Part shown: in pieces, positions 1 to 8,362 of the stretch
How positions within the stretch are numbered: position 1 is the stretch's first letter
Layout of the letters: the number at the start of each line of letters is the position of its first letter
Source of the DNA: Flavobacteriales bacterium UBA1958
GTDB taxonomy: Bacteria > Bacteroidota > Bacteroidia > Flavobacteriales_D > Sanyastnellaceae
Length of the DNA: 23,966 bases
Assembly: GCA_002336675.1 (NCBI GenBank)
Contig: DDEI01000032.1
Span: forward strand, 4,802 to 28,767
Direction of reading: 5' to 3'
Program-made: the position numbers and the translations under genes
Notes under the pieces: model-generated
Seen by the model: the letters and a program-made list of their open reading frames with translations, nothing else
Databases searched by the model: none
Told to the model about the DNA's origin: nothing

Positions 1-1724
1 GAAGTAATATCGGTATGGGCATAGAAATGGTCCCAAGTTAGATTAGCAAAGTTGATAATGTCTGTATCCGTTACTGTCCGGTTATGCGTCTTCAAAGACA
101 TGCCTGGTTTGATGTCTTCAAAATGGTAGGAGAAGGGATGTGAAGGAGACTCCTTGTATTTAGACCCTGCCTGGTAAATCCCTGTGATTTCGGTAATAGT
201 AGTAGGAGTTCCTTGTATAGCCGTGCGTTGCAAATAATGTGCGACACCTCTCATTCCTCCCATTTCTTCTCCACCTCCAGCCCTTCCTGGGCCTCCATGC
301 GTGAGCTGTGGAAGCGGGGAGCCATGTCCTGTGCTCAGAGGAGCCATTTCTCTATTGATCACCATAATTCTGCCATGATGACTAGCAGCTCCTATTACAA
401 ATTTTCGTGCTATCTCGTCATTGAATGTAGCTATAGAACAGACAAGCGAGCCCTTTCCCATATTGGCCAATTCTATGGCATCGTCTAAATTTTTATAAGG
501 CATAATAGTAGCCACCGGACCAAAGGCTTCTACCTCATGCACGGCTAAGTTTTTATGGGGTTCTTTTTCCAATAATAATATCGGAGTTAAGAATGCCCCA
601 TCTTGAGCATTAGCATCTATGAGGTTCAGTTCATCTTTATTGCCGTAAACTAATTCTGCTGTTTTACTAAGCATTGCTACGCGCTCTTGAACTTCTTTTA
701 CTTGGTCTTTACTAGCCAGCGCACCCATTCTCACTTCCTTTAGTGAAGGATTTCCTATGGATACTTTAGCCAGCGCTTTAGCCAGCGCTATTTGTATATC
801 TTCTACTAAGTTTTCTGGAACCAAAATCCTACGGATGGCAGTACATTTCTGACCGCACTTGGTAGTCATTTCTTTTCTAACCTCTTTCACAAATAAATCA
901 AACTCTGGAGTTCCAGGTAAAGCATCTTCTCCCAATACAGAACAGTTCAGAGAATCTGCTTCCATGTTAAACGGAACAGCTTCGTCTATGATCCTGGGAT
1001 TGGCTTTGAGCATTTTTCCTGTAGTGGCGGAGCCGGTAAAGGTCACTACATCCTGGGACATCACGGTGTCTAGAATTGTTCGTGCAGAGCCACAGATTAA
1101 TTGCAACGCGCCTTCTGGTAAGATTTTACTAGCTATGATTTCTCTCACTACAGCTTCTGTTAAAAAACTGGTCGAAGTAGCAGGTTTCACCACAGCAGGA
1201 ACCCCCGCCATCCAATTTACTGCACACTTTTCTAGCATTCCCCACACCGGGAAATTATAGGCGTTAATGTGAATAGCCACACCTTCTTTGGGCACCATAA
1301 TATGGTGAGCCATAAAGGCACCACCCCGGCTTAAATCCACAGGATCGCCATCTACATGAAAGTGTTGGTTGGGAAATAGTTTACGCAAAGAAGCGTTGGC
1401 AAAGAGGTTACCGAAACCACCTTCGATATCTATCCAGCTGTCGGCCTTAGTAGCTCCAGTTTGGTAGCTAATGGTATAAAACTGGGCCTTTCTTTTCATG
1501 AGATGTATGGCCAGCTTTTTAAGCATATTCCCACGCTCTTGGAAAGTCATTTTTCTTAGAGATGGACCTCCAGTTTTACGTCCGTATTCCAAAATATCTC
1601 CGAAGTCTAATCCTACTGCGGTAGAGTGGTGGATGAGTTCTCCGTTAAATGCGTTATATATAGGGACCCCTTCTCCTGCGCCATTTCCCCATTTTCCTAA
1701 AACGTAATTTCCTAGCTTGGTCAT
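1..1724 (-). CDS. paaZ: PaaZ bifunctional aldehyde dehydrogenase / enoyl-CoA hydratase, 3' end outside window
   Basis: Phenylacetate catabolism: the hydratase domain opens the oxepin-CoA ring and the dehydrogenase domain oxidises the resulting semialdehyde with NADP. About 574 codons are present without a stop, against roughly 680 for the family, so about 100 residues of the hydratase are missing. Seen directly: the aldehyde dehydrogenase part has HINAYNFPVWGMLEK, FTGSATTGKML, the general-base Glu (about E255, in FNMEADSLNC) and the nucleophile in CGQKCT (about C294; C290 is an extra Cys). The MaoC-like hydratase begins near residue 530 and carries DHFYAH at 565-570, matching the catalytic Asp/His pair of E. 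coli PaaZ. ATG at 1724 follows AAGGAG, one of the few clear Shine-Dalgarno sites here; an in-frame ATG at 1760 is possible but lies outside the usual family N-terminus. No other paa gene is in view. Confidence 0.95.
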   Translation of the reverse strand, partial: MTKLGNYVLGKWGNGAGEGVPIYNAFNGELIHHSTAVGLDFGDILEYGRKTGGPSLRKMTFQERGNMLKKLAIHLMKRKAQFYTISYQTGATKADSWIDIEGGFGNLFANASLRKLFPNQHFHVDGDPVDLSRGGAFMAHHIMVPKEGVAIHINAYNFPVWGMLEKCAVNWMAGVPAVVKPATSTSFLTEAVVREIIASKILPEGALQLICGSARTILDTVMSQDVVTFTGSATTGKMLKANPRIIDEAVPFNMEADSLNCSVLGEDALPGTPEFDLFVKEVRKEMTTKCGQKCTAIRRILVPENLVEDIQIALAKALAKVSIGNPSLKEVRMGALASKDQVKEVQERVAMLSKTAELVYGNKDELNLIDANAQDGAFLTPILLLEKEPHKNLAVHEVEAFGPVATIMPYKNLDDAIELANMGKGSLVCSIATFNDEIARKFVIGAASHHGRIMVINREMAPLSTGHGSPLPQLTHGGPGRAGGGEEMGGMRGVAHYLQRTAIQGTPTTITEITGIYQAGSKYKESPSHPFSYHFEDIKPGMSLKTHNRTVTDTDIINFANLTWDHFYAHTDIT

Positions 1725-2119
1725 TTCTCCTTGAATTGAATGTGTACGCAAGTTAAGCATTCGGTAAATGTGTTTCGAGTTTGTTGTTGTTAGTTTAAAG
1801 TTTTTGTGTTTTGTTCTAACCTTCAGCCTGAGTTTAACCCCAAGCATTTTAGATTGACTTTCGTTTTATATTTAAAATCAATTAACTCAGATTTTCAGGA
1901 TATAACCGATGGATAAAGTTTCAGTCACTTTTTCATGTATTGGGATATGATCAATGTTCTTAACAGGGAATTCCTCAATAAATGAGTCAAAACAATACTT
2001 CCCAGCGAAGAAGTAAACTTTAGTGTGCCTCCTGAGAACAATTTGGCGCACTCGTTTGCGGTAACATTAACTTTCGAAAATGGAACGTCCCTAACAGGCG
2101 TTTCCTCTGAAATTTAGTT
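1725..2119. other. 395-base gap with unassigned open frames
   Basis: Lies between paaZ and the FAD oxidoreductase gene. The part next to paaZ (about 1725-1880) should hold its promoter and leader, but I see no good TAnnTTTG box on the minus strand. The rest holds a 59-codon minus-strand open frame (1887-2066) and a 43-codon plus-strand open frame (1986-2117) that overlap antisense. Neither has a convincing ATG. No hairpin terminator, tRNA or repeat was recognised. Confidence 0.5.
1887..2066 (-). other. Possible gene remnant: 59-codon open frame without ATG
   Basis: The translated stretch has an ordinary protein-like composition (for example KVYFFAGKYCFDSFIEEF near its middle and GYILKI at its end). 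It is bounded upstream by a TAA at 2067-2069 and has only GTG or weaker starts. Other minus frames upstream also stay open only briefly, so a decayed C-terminal fragment with frameshifts is one reading. I do not recognise a family. The opposite strand (1986-2117, ending SLTGVSSEI) is just as protein-like over part of the same DNA, so at most one of the two is likely ever to have been coding. Confidence 0.2.
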
Positions 2120-3181
2120 TTAACCTTTCGTTTTATTTCTGAACCTGTTTACATTTACCACATCTTCTATGACAGATTTTTCGGTTAGTGAGGCGCTAAA
2201 TTGCCTAGCAAAAAACGGAGCAAGCATAATTCCCTTAGTTCCCATGCCATTGAAGATGCCTATTTCAGGATGATTAGCATGAAAGCCCATGATGGGTCTA
2301 TGGTCAGCTGAAGTAGGTCTAATTCCAGCATGTTGTTTTATGATGTCTAATTCTGGTTTTTTCTTCAGTCCAGATTCTAGTTTGGTTATCAATTTTTGTT
2401 TGCCTTCCTCTGATGGTGTGGGCTCTAATAAATCCCATTCAAAAGTAGCTCCCATTTTATACGAGCCATCTTCAAGGTTCAGCAGCCATTGTCCATTATT
2501 AAAGACTCCTTTTAAATTCAAATCTTCTGCTTTTATATGCAACATGTTCCCATGAGTTCTAGTTATCGGAAGATAGCTCCAAAACTTGCTTTCAGTGGTT
2601 TTGTATCCGTTAGCATAGATTATTTTTTGAGCTTCATACCCATTCCAGATAACTCCAAACGCTGTTATCTCCAAGTCTTTTTCGTTAAAGTCAGCTTCTA
2701 AGAATGAATCTCGACTTTCTAGAAATTTCCTAAACGCAGGCAGAAAAACAGGCAATTCTATGTAACCGCCTTTTATGGTTCCGTAGCCAAATTCATCATT
2801 GGCAACCGCTTCTAATTCTGGCTGTGGTTTGTCCTCTAAATAATCAGAATAGCGCTCATCTTTAACGGCTAAATGAAAGTCATTGGCAGAATCATTGCTT
2901 GGGAATAGCCGCACTATTTCTCTGTCGTACATAAACTTCTTATCCAGCAGCTCTTCCAGTTCGGTATACGTGCGTTGCAATGAGGGTAATAAATCATCTG
3001 CCCTCCAGGATTTCTTTAGCTTCTTGAACAAAATGGGGTTCCACATGCCAGCCGCTATTCTAGATGCAGAGGTTTTGTAACCATTGTCTATTACCATTAC
3101 GTTTCTCCCAGATTTCATTAACTCATAAGCGAGTAAACTTCCAGCTATTCCTTGGCCTATTATGATGATACGCGAATTCAT
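2120..3181 (-). CDS. FAD-dependent oxidoreductase, DAO / MnmC-C-like family
   Basis: 353 residues with an N-terminal Rossmann FAD site GQGIAG (9-14) and an acidic residue D32 at the end of the second strand. SRIAAGMWNPI follows (about 40-50), resembling the SxxAAGM segment of glycine/D-amino-acid oxidases. Near the C-terminus GIRPTSADHRPIMG and GMGTKGIMLAPFFA match the second FAD-contacting region of the DAO fold. This region looks most like the FAD domain of tRNA-modifying MnmC or ThiO-type amine oxidases. The methyltransferase half of MnmC is absent and no substrate can be named. It follows the glycosyltransferase gene after 33 bases on the same strand, so it is probably the last gene of that operon. 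No signal peptide, so it should be cytosolic. Confidence 0.85.
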   Translation of the reverse strand: MNSRIIIIGQGIAGSLLAYELMKSGRNVMVIDNGYKTSASRIAAGMWNPILFKKLKKSWRADDLLPSLQRTYTELEELLDKKFMYDREIVRLFPSNDSANDFHLAVKDERYSDYLEDKPQPELEAVANDEFGYGTIKGGYIELPVFLPAFRKFLESRDSFLEADFNEKDLEITAFGVIWNGYEAQKIIYANGYKTTESKFWSYLPITRTHGNMLHIKAEDLNLKGVFNNGQWLLNLEDGSYKMGATFEWDLLEPTPSEEGKQKLITKLESGLKKKPELDIIKQHAGIRPTSADHRPIMGFHANHPEIGIFNGMGTKGIMLAPFFARQFSASLTEKSVIEDVVNVNRFRNKTKG

Positions 3182-3214
3182 TTATTGAATGTAGCTATTG
3201 GTTAGTGTAATTGA

Positions 3215-4801
3215 TTACTCCGCCTTTATTAGATAAAGTTCGCGGCCTTCAAACTTAATGCTCAGACTATCTAGTTTCTGAAAGTTGTGCTTTTTGACTA
3301 ATAGTTCAGATGCGATATGAAATTCTCCTGGCCATATTCCGTCAGTATGAGTCAGTATTTCTTTTCGTTCCCTTTCTATATAAAAAATAGTACTGTGATT
3401 TAACGAGGACCATTTTATCGCTTTTAGCCGTTCTCCTTTAGTTTTTTTTCCGATGGATTGAGCTTCAGTCTTATATTCTAAATCTCGATTTCCATTAAGT
3501 TTGGCCGGAATTCCTACCCAACTAAAAGCTAATCTAACGGTGATAAGAACGAGCACTAAACCCACATATTTATGGGCGTTTAAACAGACTAAAGCGCTCA
3601 CTCCTAAAAGGCTAAACACACACAACACAGAACCTTTAAATAAATCAAAATCCACGCCCAATGAGACGAAAGGAAGCACGATACTGCTCAGTGCTAAAAG
3701 TCCTCCTATCCCAATGAAAATTCCATGAATTATTTTTTTGCTCTTGAGTTCTGTAGAGAGCATATATGCCTGAGCGAGTAGGATGAATACGATGGGATAT
3801 AACATGAATAAATACCTAGGATAATAGCCAGGGCTTAACCAATAAACAGGAATGTTAACGATTAAAATAAGGGATAACATTCGGAGGAAATCATTTTTCC
3901 AAATAGAAGTGCGGACAGATTTTTTCCAAAGAAAAATCACGAATAAGCTCCATGGAGCTAAATGATAAAGATGTTCTAGCGGGAACTTAATTATATGAAT
4001 GAGATTTTCATGCCATGGTTTGTCTATAACGGTTCTCTGGGCGCTCTGTTCCCATAGAATACTGGCCCATCCTTCGAGTGAATTATACTGAGCATACATG
4101 TAGAAATACCCGCCCACCAGAATGGAAAACAAGAGGATGCCCGTGGCATGTGCTAAACTGAATAATTTTTTAAAGTTTTTAGAGTAAAGGAGTAAAGTGA
4201 TGATAGTTAACCCCTGAAATACAATTGTAGGCAGGCCTTTGCATAAAAAAGATATGCTGGCGATGAAGTAGGATAACACAAAGAATGTCCACCAGTTTTT
4301 AGCGTTTAGACTTTCTATGAAGACGATGAAAGATAAAAAGACGAGCCACGAATAAAAGATGTCAATATGGCCTAGCAGTGAAGCGTAAACTAGAATTCTA
4401 CCAGAAGTAACAAACATGGAAGCACCTAGAAAAGCGGCCGCACTGCTCACCTGTTTTTTAGCCCAAAGAAAGATAGTTAGCCCGAAGAGGAGGAGCGGAA
4501 TAACAGAAGGCAAGCGGAAAACGAACTCGCTCATAGAACCGGTTAAGGTGAATAACCCGGCTACAATCCAATTATAAAGAGGAGGTTTGTTATAGTAAAA
4601 CTCGCCTTGAAGAGTGGGGACCCAGTAATTGTCTGAGAACATCATTTCTATAGCTACTAAAGCTCTAGTAGGCTCATCGGCAAAAAGAGGCAGCATTCCT
4701 AAGTTAGTTAGAAAAACTAAAAAGGCTAACAGAAAAGAAAATATATAAACGAATAAAATATGCTCGTCTAAGTATTTCCAAAGTAGGTTGATGTTTTTCA
4801 C
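3215..4801 (-). CDS. ArnT/PMT-like family 39 glycosyltransferase, integral membrane
   Basis: 528 residues with about ten to twelve hydrophobic helices in the first 430 residues and a soluble C-terminal tail. The first periplasmic loop has the family signature: the acidic pair D42-E43 (FADEPTRA), followed by DNYWVPTLQGE and the NKPPLYNW motif (about 71-78), as in ArnT, which moves aminoarabinose from undecaprenyl phosphate to lipid A. Known for the family: use of polyprenyl-phosphate sugar donors on the outer face of the inner membrane. Inference: the gene follows kdsB (44-base gap), so lipid A or the Kdo core is a reasonable acceptor; donor and acceptor are not shown by the sequence. The start is GTG (positions 4801-4799). 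The residues after it (KNINLLWKYLDEH) lead straight into the first helix. Confidence 0.88.
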   Translation of the reverse strand: MKNINLLWKYLDEHILFVYIFSFLLAFLVFLTNLGMLPLFADEPTRALVAIEMMFSDNYWVPTLQGEFYYNKPPLYNWIVAGLFTLTGSMSEFVFRLPSVIPLLLFGLTIFLWAKKQVSSAAAFLGASMFVTSGRILVYASLLGHIDIFYSWLVFLSFIVFIESLNAKNWWTFFVLSYFIASISFLCKGLPTIVFQGLTIITLLLYSKNFKKLFSLAHATGILLFSILVGGYFYMYAQYNSLEGWASILWEQSAQRTVIDKPWHENLIHIIKFPLEHLYHLAPWSLFVIFLWKKSVRTSIWKNDFLRMLSLILIVNIPVYWLSPGYYPRYLFMLYPIVFILLAQAYMLSTELKSKKIIHGIFIGIGGLLALSSIVLPFVSLGVDFDLFKGSVLCVFSLLGVSALVCLNAHKYVGLVLVLITVRLAFSWVGIPAKLNGNRDLEYKTEAQSIGKKTKGERLKAIKWSSLNHSTIFYIERERKEILTHTDGIWPGEFHIASELLVKKHNFQKLDSLSIKFEGRELYLIKAE

Positions 4802-4845
4802 GGGGCTAAGATAGGAGAGAATTATAGCTCTTAGTCACCTTAGAT

Positions 4846-5559
4846 TTAATCTCTTTTTTTAGCCAACGCTCGAGCAGTTTCTAGGTCTTCTGGAGTATCA
4901 ACGCACACTGAGTTTTCTTGAATCTGTGCAGTGTAAATGTCGTATCCATTTTCGAACCAGCGAAGTTGCTCTAATTTTTCTTTTAGCTCTAATGGTGACT
5001 GTTCCAGGCGTGTAATTTCTTTCAGCGCCTGCATAGAATATCCATAAATGCCTAGATGCTGGAACTGTTTTTGAGAATCATCTCCGGCTTTTCTAGAAAA
5101 TGAAAGCGCTTTTCCAGCATTATTTATTATGACTTTAACTCTGTTGGGATTTTGAAGACTTTCATTAGAGTCAAATTCTTTTATCAGAGTACAGATTTGA
5201 ATTTGTTTAGTGCGGAGCAATAAGGCCAACTTATTTATCACTTCGGGCTCTATAAATGGCTCGTCACCTTGAATGTTTATAACAGCATTTGGCGTTGTTT
5301 TAAATTGCAACGCCGCTTCTAAGCATCTGTCTGTGCCTGAAGGATGAAGTGGAGAAGTCATTACTGCTTTGGCTCCATGATTTATTACATGCTCAAAGAT
5401 TCGATCATCATCAGTAGCCACTATTACTTCAGACAATTCTGCTTTTCTGGCTTGATTTACCACTCTCATCACCATGGAAACTCCATTTATATCCTCTAGA
5501 GGTTTGCCTGGTAGTCTTGTCGAGTTAAACCTAGCAGGGATGATTCCTACAATATTCAT
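4846..5559 (-). CDS. kdsB: 3-deoxy-manno-octulosonate cytidylyltransferase (CMP-Kdo synthetase)
   Basis: Activates Kdo with CTP to give CMP-Kdo, the donor for the inner core of lipopolysaccharide, in the cytosol. 237 residues, slightly shorter than the usual 245-255. Motifs in order: IIPARFNSTRLPGKP (6-20, CTP-binding loop), ATDDDRI (48-54), SGTDR (74-78), INIQGDEPFI (95-103, metal/CTP site), NPNRVKV (137-143), HLGIYGY (168-174), LEQLRWFENG (196-205) and VDTPEDL (220-226). Odd: after FSR (154-156) the segment that normally reads (S/T)-x-I-P-x-x-R is replaced by a shorter KAGDDSQKQFQ, which accounts for the reduced length. The start follows the TonB receptor stop directly (TAA-C-ATG), so translational coupling is likely. 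Confidence 0.95.
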   Translation of the reverse strand: MNIVGIIPARFNSTRLPGKPLEDINGVSMVMRVVNQARKAELSEVIVATDDDRIFEHVINHGAKAVMTSPLHPSGTDRCLEAALQFKTTPNAVINIQGDEPFIEPEVINKLALLLRTKQIQICTLIKEFDSNESLQNPNRVKVIINNAGKALSFSRKAGDDSQKQFQHLGIYGYSMQALKEITRLEQSPLELKEKLEQLRWFENGYDIYTAQIQENSVCVDTPEDLETARALAKKRD

Positions 5560-5560
5560 G

Positions 5561-7951
5561 TTATAGATCTAAAGCTAATTGGAGGGTAGTTAATCTAGGG
5601 CTTTCTATAGATAAAGGCCTAAGTGCATATTCTCGATTTAAGAGATTATTTACTATTATTGATCCTCTTAGCTTCGGAGTGATTTTATACGCTATTCTGG
5701 TATCAAAGACCACGTCTCCATTATTACGTTCCTTCATCCAGCTAGTTATTCCTGTTGGCGTTGCAAGTGGATTATCTATGTCTATGAAAGCGACATCTAT
5801 ATTCTCTGTTTTACTGTTGTATCTGGCGCTTACGCCTACTGATATTTTTTTGTAAGTAGCTTCTGTATCGAATCTAACGAGATGTTTAAATCTGTATTTT
5901 AAAATATGCTTTGAATTATCGGAGCTGGTACTATTGTATGAAGCACCCTGTCCGCTTTCAATTTTTGCATATTCATACTCTGGAGATAATGAAATAGGCT
6001 CTGTATAAGTATATCCACCCAAAAACTGAATTTCCACAGGGCCAAGTTTTCCTTTCCCTAATCCGGAGATTTCTACTCCTGTAACCTGAGAATCACCCGT
6101 ATTTAAGGATTTAAACCCTAGATTGTTAATCGGGTTGGAGCCTGTTCCCCAAGGGCCGAAGGTGAATTCTATAAAATTAGTGTACTTCTGCCTAAACACA
6201 GCGGCATCAAGATACCCTAAAAATCTACCGATTTTAAACCCTTGTTTTAACCCGATTTCTATGTTTTCACTGGTCTCTGGTTTTAGGTCTAGGTTAGGAA
6301 AGATAACTACCTCACCTACAGCAGTAGTAATGAATTTCTCGGCTATTGTAGGGAATCTAAACCCTTGTCCATAGCTAGCTCTAGCAAAAGTCCCTTGGCC
6401 TAGCTTATAGCTAACACCAGATCTAAACACGGGCTTACTTTGGTTTTGAGAGTTGATGGTAAAATGCTCATATCGAACTCCTGCAGATAGGTTTAGTCGG
6501 TTCCCTACCTTTTTATCTAACTGGAGGTATGTAGCCAGGTTACTAGCTTCATTTTTACCATTCAGGTTTTCACCTGCATATAGCTGAGCTTCGCTGTAGG
6601 TAAACATGCTCATCACACCAGCGGTTAGATTAAAATTCTTTATTCCTAAGGAGTCAAGATTTCGTTGATACTGGTACTCAGAATAGTAGAAGTCTGAGTA
6701 GTTGTCTTGATTAGCCCCGCCTTCAGGGTTTTCTGCACTTCTCGTATCATTGTCGTTATCTAGGTTATGCCACCTCGTTTTCACACTGTGGGTTTGCCCA
6801 TTGGGAGTAACGTAGGTGATGAAAGGGTCGAGATTCCCCACCACCTGATTGGTCTTAGTAGCACTTCCATTATAGGGGGCATATAGTCCATTCCCAGTAT
6901 TTTCCCAGAGAAGAGTAGAAACTGAACTCCCAATAAGCCAATTGGTGTTTACACCATAACTCAACCCAGGAACCTTTTTACTTCTATAGCGGAGATTTAA
7001 GTTGGCCCGAGCTCTAGAATTGGCGTCTGCTCGTTGCGGGTCAAAAGGGCTGTAAGCGCGAGTAGTATCAAGGTATGGTCCTTTATAGCTTTCATCTACC
7101 AAAAGACTAACGCCTAGAACTACATCTAGATTTCCAAATTGTTTGGAGTGTAAAAAATTAGCTCCAGAAATTAGGGGAGTTCTTTCCCAATATTTGGCTT
7201 CTTTGGTTTGAGGATCAGAATAAAAACCATGAAAAAGGGTGAGTTTGGTCTTAGGAGTGGAACGCGGGTAAGCGGTTCTAATATTTATGACTCCGTTTAA
7301 CGCCCCACTACCATAGAGCACTGAGGCGGCTCCTTTTATTATTTCTATTTGTTCTATATTTTCCACAGCGAAGAAACCCCAGCTTGGTCTTCCTGCATCT
7401 CCTGAAACTAAAGGTAAATCATCTACCATAATCATTACTCGACTTCCCGCACCAAAACTAAATCCACTGCCACTTCTGATTTGTGGCTCGCTGTCTACTA
7501 TGACTACTCCAGGTGCTTGTTGAAGGACATCTTCAATACTAGTAGTGTTCTTATTTTCTATAAGTTTAGGCTGAATTATTTCCATGGAAACGGTAACTTC
7601 TTCTAGTTTCTGCTCAAACTTTCCTGCTGAAACTACAGCTACATCTAAAGAATTCATTCGCTCTGAGAGCGCTATAGTGACACTTTTAGTTTCGTTTGCG
7701 GCCAGTGAGAAGTTCAATATTTCAGTTTTAAAACCTATAAAAGCAAACTCTCCTGAATGTTTGCCAACAGGTAGTTTTAACGTGAATTCACCCTGTATGT
7801 TTGTGGTAGTAACATATACGCTATCAACTATAATAGAAGCACCAATCAAAAGTTCATCCGAATTATCGGAAATAATTTTACCTTTAAGGGCCTGACTATA
7901 AACAGCAGAAGCACTGAAAAATAAAAGAAGGATGAAAATGAGTTTTTTCAT
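5561..7951 (-). CDS. TonB-dependent outer-membrane receptor
   Basis: 796 residues. Signal peptide 1-19 ends in VYSQ. A carboxypeptidase-regulatory-like beta domain occupies about 22-105 (GKIISDNSDELLIGASI and GEFTLKLPVGKH). The plug runs about 120-230, with SIEDVLQQAPGVVI, GAGSRVMIMVDDLPL and IEIIKGAASVLYGSGALNGVI, all typical of ligand-gated porins. The rest is a 22-strand-type barrel with GQGFRFPTIAEKF and LDLKPETSENIEIGL. It imports a ligand across the outer membrane using TonB energy; the ligand (iron chelate, cobalamin or other) cannot be read from the sequence, and there is no SusD partner, so polysaccharide uptake is less likely. The protein ends LQLALDL rather than with the usual terminal aromatic residue. 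It is the first gene of a minus-strand cluster and is followed by kdsB after one base. Confidence 0.93.
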   Translation of the reverse strand: MKKLIFILLLFFSASAVYSQALKGKIISDNSDELLIGASIIVDSVYVTTTNIQGEFTLKLPVGKHSGEFAFIGFKTEILNFSLAANETKSVTIALSERMNSLDVAVVSAGKFEQKLEEVTVSMEIIQPKLIENKNTTSIEDVLQQAPGVVIVDSEPQIRSGSGFSFGAGSRVMIMVDDLPLVSGDAGRPSWGFFAVENIEQIEIIKGAASVLYGSGALNGVINIRTAYPRSTPKTKLTLFHGFYSDPQTKEAKYWERTPLISGANFLHSKQFGNLDVVLGVSLLVDESYKGPYLDTTRAYSPFDPQRADANSRARANLNLRYRSKKVPGLSYGVNTNWLIGSSVSTLLWENTGNGLYAPYNGSATKTNQVVGNLDPFITYVTPNGQTHSVKTRWHNLDNDNDTRSAENPEGGANQDNYSDFYYSEYQYQRNLDSLGIKNFNLTAGVMSMFTYSEAQLYAGENLNGKNEASNLATYLQLDKKVGNRLNLSAGVRYEHFTINSQNQSKPVFRSGVSYKLGQGTFARASYGQGFRFPTIAEKFITTAVGEVVIFPNLDLKPETSENIEIGLKQGFKIGRFLGYLDAAVFRQKYTNFIEFTFGPWGTGSNPINNLGFKSLNTGDSQVTGVEISGLGKGKLGPVEIQFLGGYTYTEPISLSPEYEYAKIESGQGASYNSTSSDNSKHILKYRFKHLVRFDTEATYKKISVGVSARYNSKTENIDVAFIDIDNPLATPTGITSWMKERNNGDVVFDTRIAYKITPKLRGSIIVNNLLNREYALRPLSIESPRLTTLQLALDL

Positions 7952-8083
7952 TTTACTTGTTTTAGTGCTTGTGAAAGCAGTTAGTTTATGGATACAAGGA
8001 TACTAATTCTAAATTTATTCTTCTAATTCGGTTGAAGCGTTTATTTTAGTCATTGATTTAAAGCTAACTAAATAATTCATTGT

Positions 8084-8362
8084 ATGTCTTTTCTGAACAA
8101 ACCGCTATTTAGGAATGTAGATAGTTTTTTCTTAGGGTTATTTCGTTTCGTTTTCAGAGCTTTTATGTTGATAGAGATGATTTATTATTTGAAATCAGGT
8201 TTTTTAAAAGATTTAGAAATATACTGTAACATAAAGACTGGTTTTAATGGAAAGCCAAAACAGTTGATCATTGACCCTTCGATTGATCTCACGAAAGCCC
8301 TTTATTCTCTTTTTGTTGCCAACACTGGGATTATGCCCTTAAAAGAATATTCTAATGAGTAA
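8084..8362 (+). CDS. Small ORF with hydrophobic N-terminus, overlaps dprA
   Basis: 92 residues, not recognised with certainty. Residues about 14-36 (SFFLGLFRFVFRAFMLIEM) form a likely membrane helix; then come SGFLKDLEIYCN and a more polar C-terminal half. The order of helix, short aromatic/acidic turn and following strand resembles the first helix of HTTM (vitamin K-dependent carboxylase-like) membrane proteins, so it may be a truncated relative; this is inference from pattern only. The stop overlaps the dprA start by 8 bases (8355-8362), an arrangement that often marks real coupled genes. No Shine-Dalgarno and no clear promoter box precede the ATG. It could also be a chance ORF in the dprA leader. 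Confidence 0.45.
   Translation: MSFLNKPLFRNVDSFFLGLFRFVFRAFMLIEMIYYLKSGFLKDLEIYCNIKTGFNGKPKQLIIDPSIDLTKALYSLFVANTGIMPLKEYSNE

Noticed and set aside
766..792. Tandem repeat TTTAGCCAGCGC inside paaZ
   Set aside because: It is a short in-frame duplication coding for ALAK-ALAK in a helix, with no sign of a mobile or regulatory role.
213..1707. Plus-strand frames of 69-133 codons over the first 1.7 kb
   Set aside because: They are antisense to paaZ, whose minus-strand frame is open throughout and carries all family motifs.
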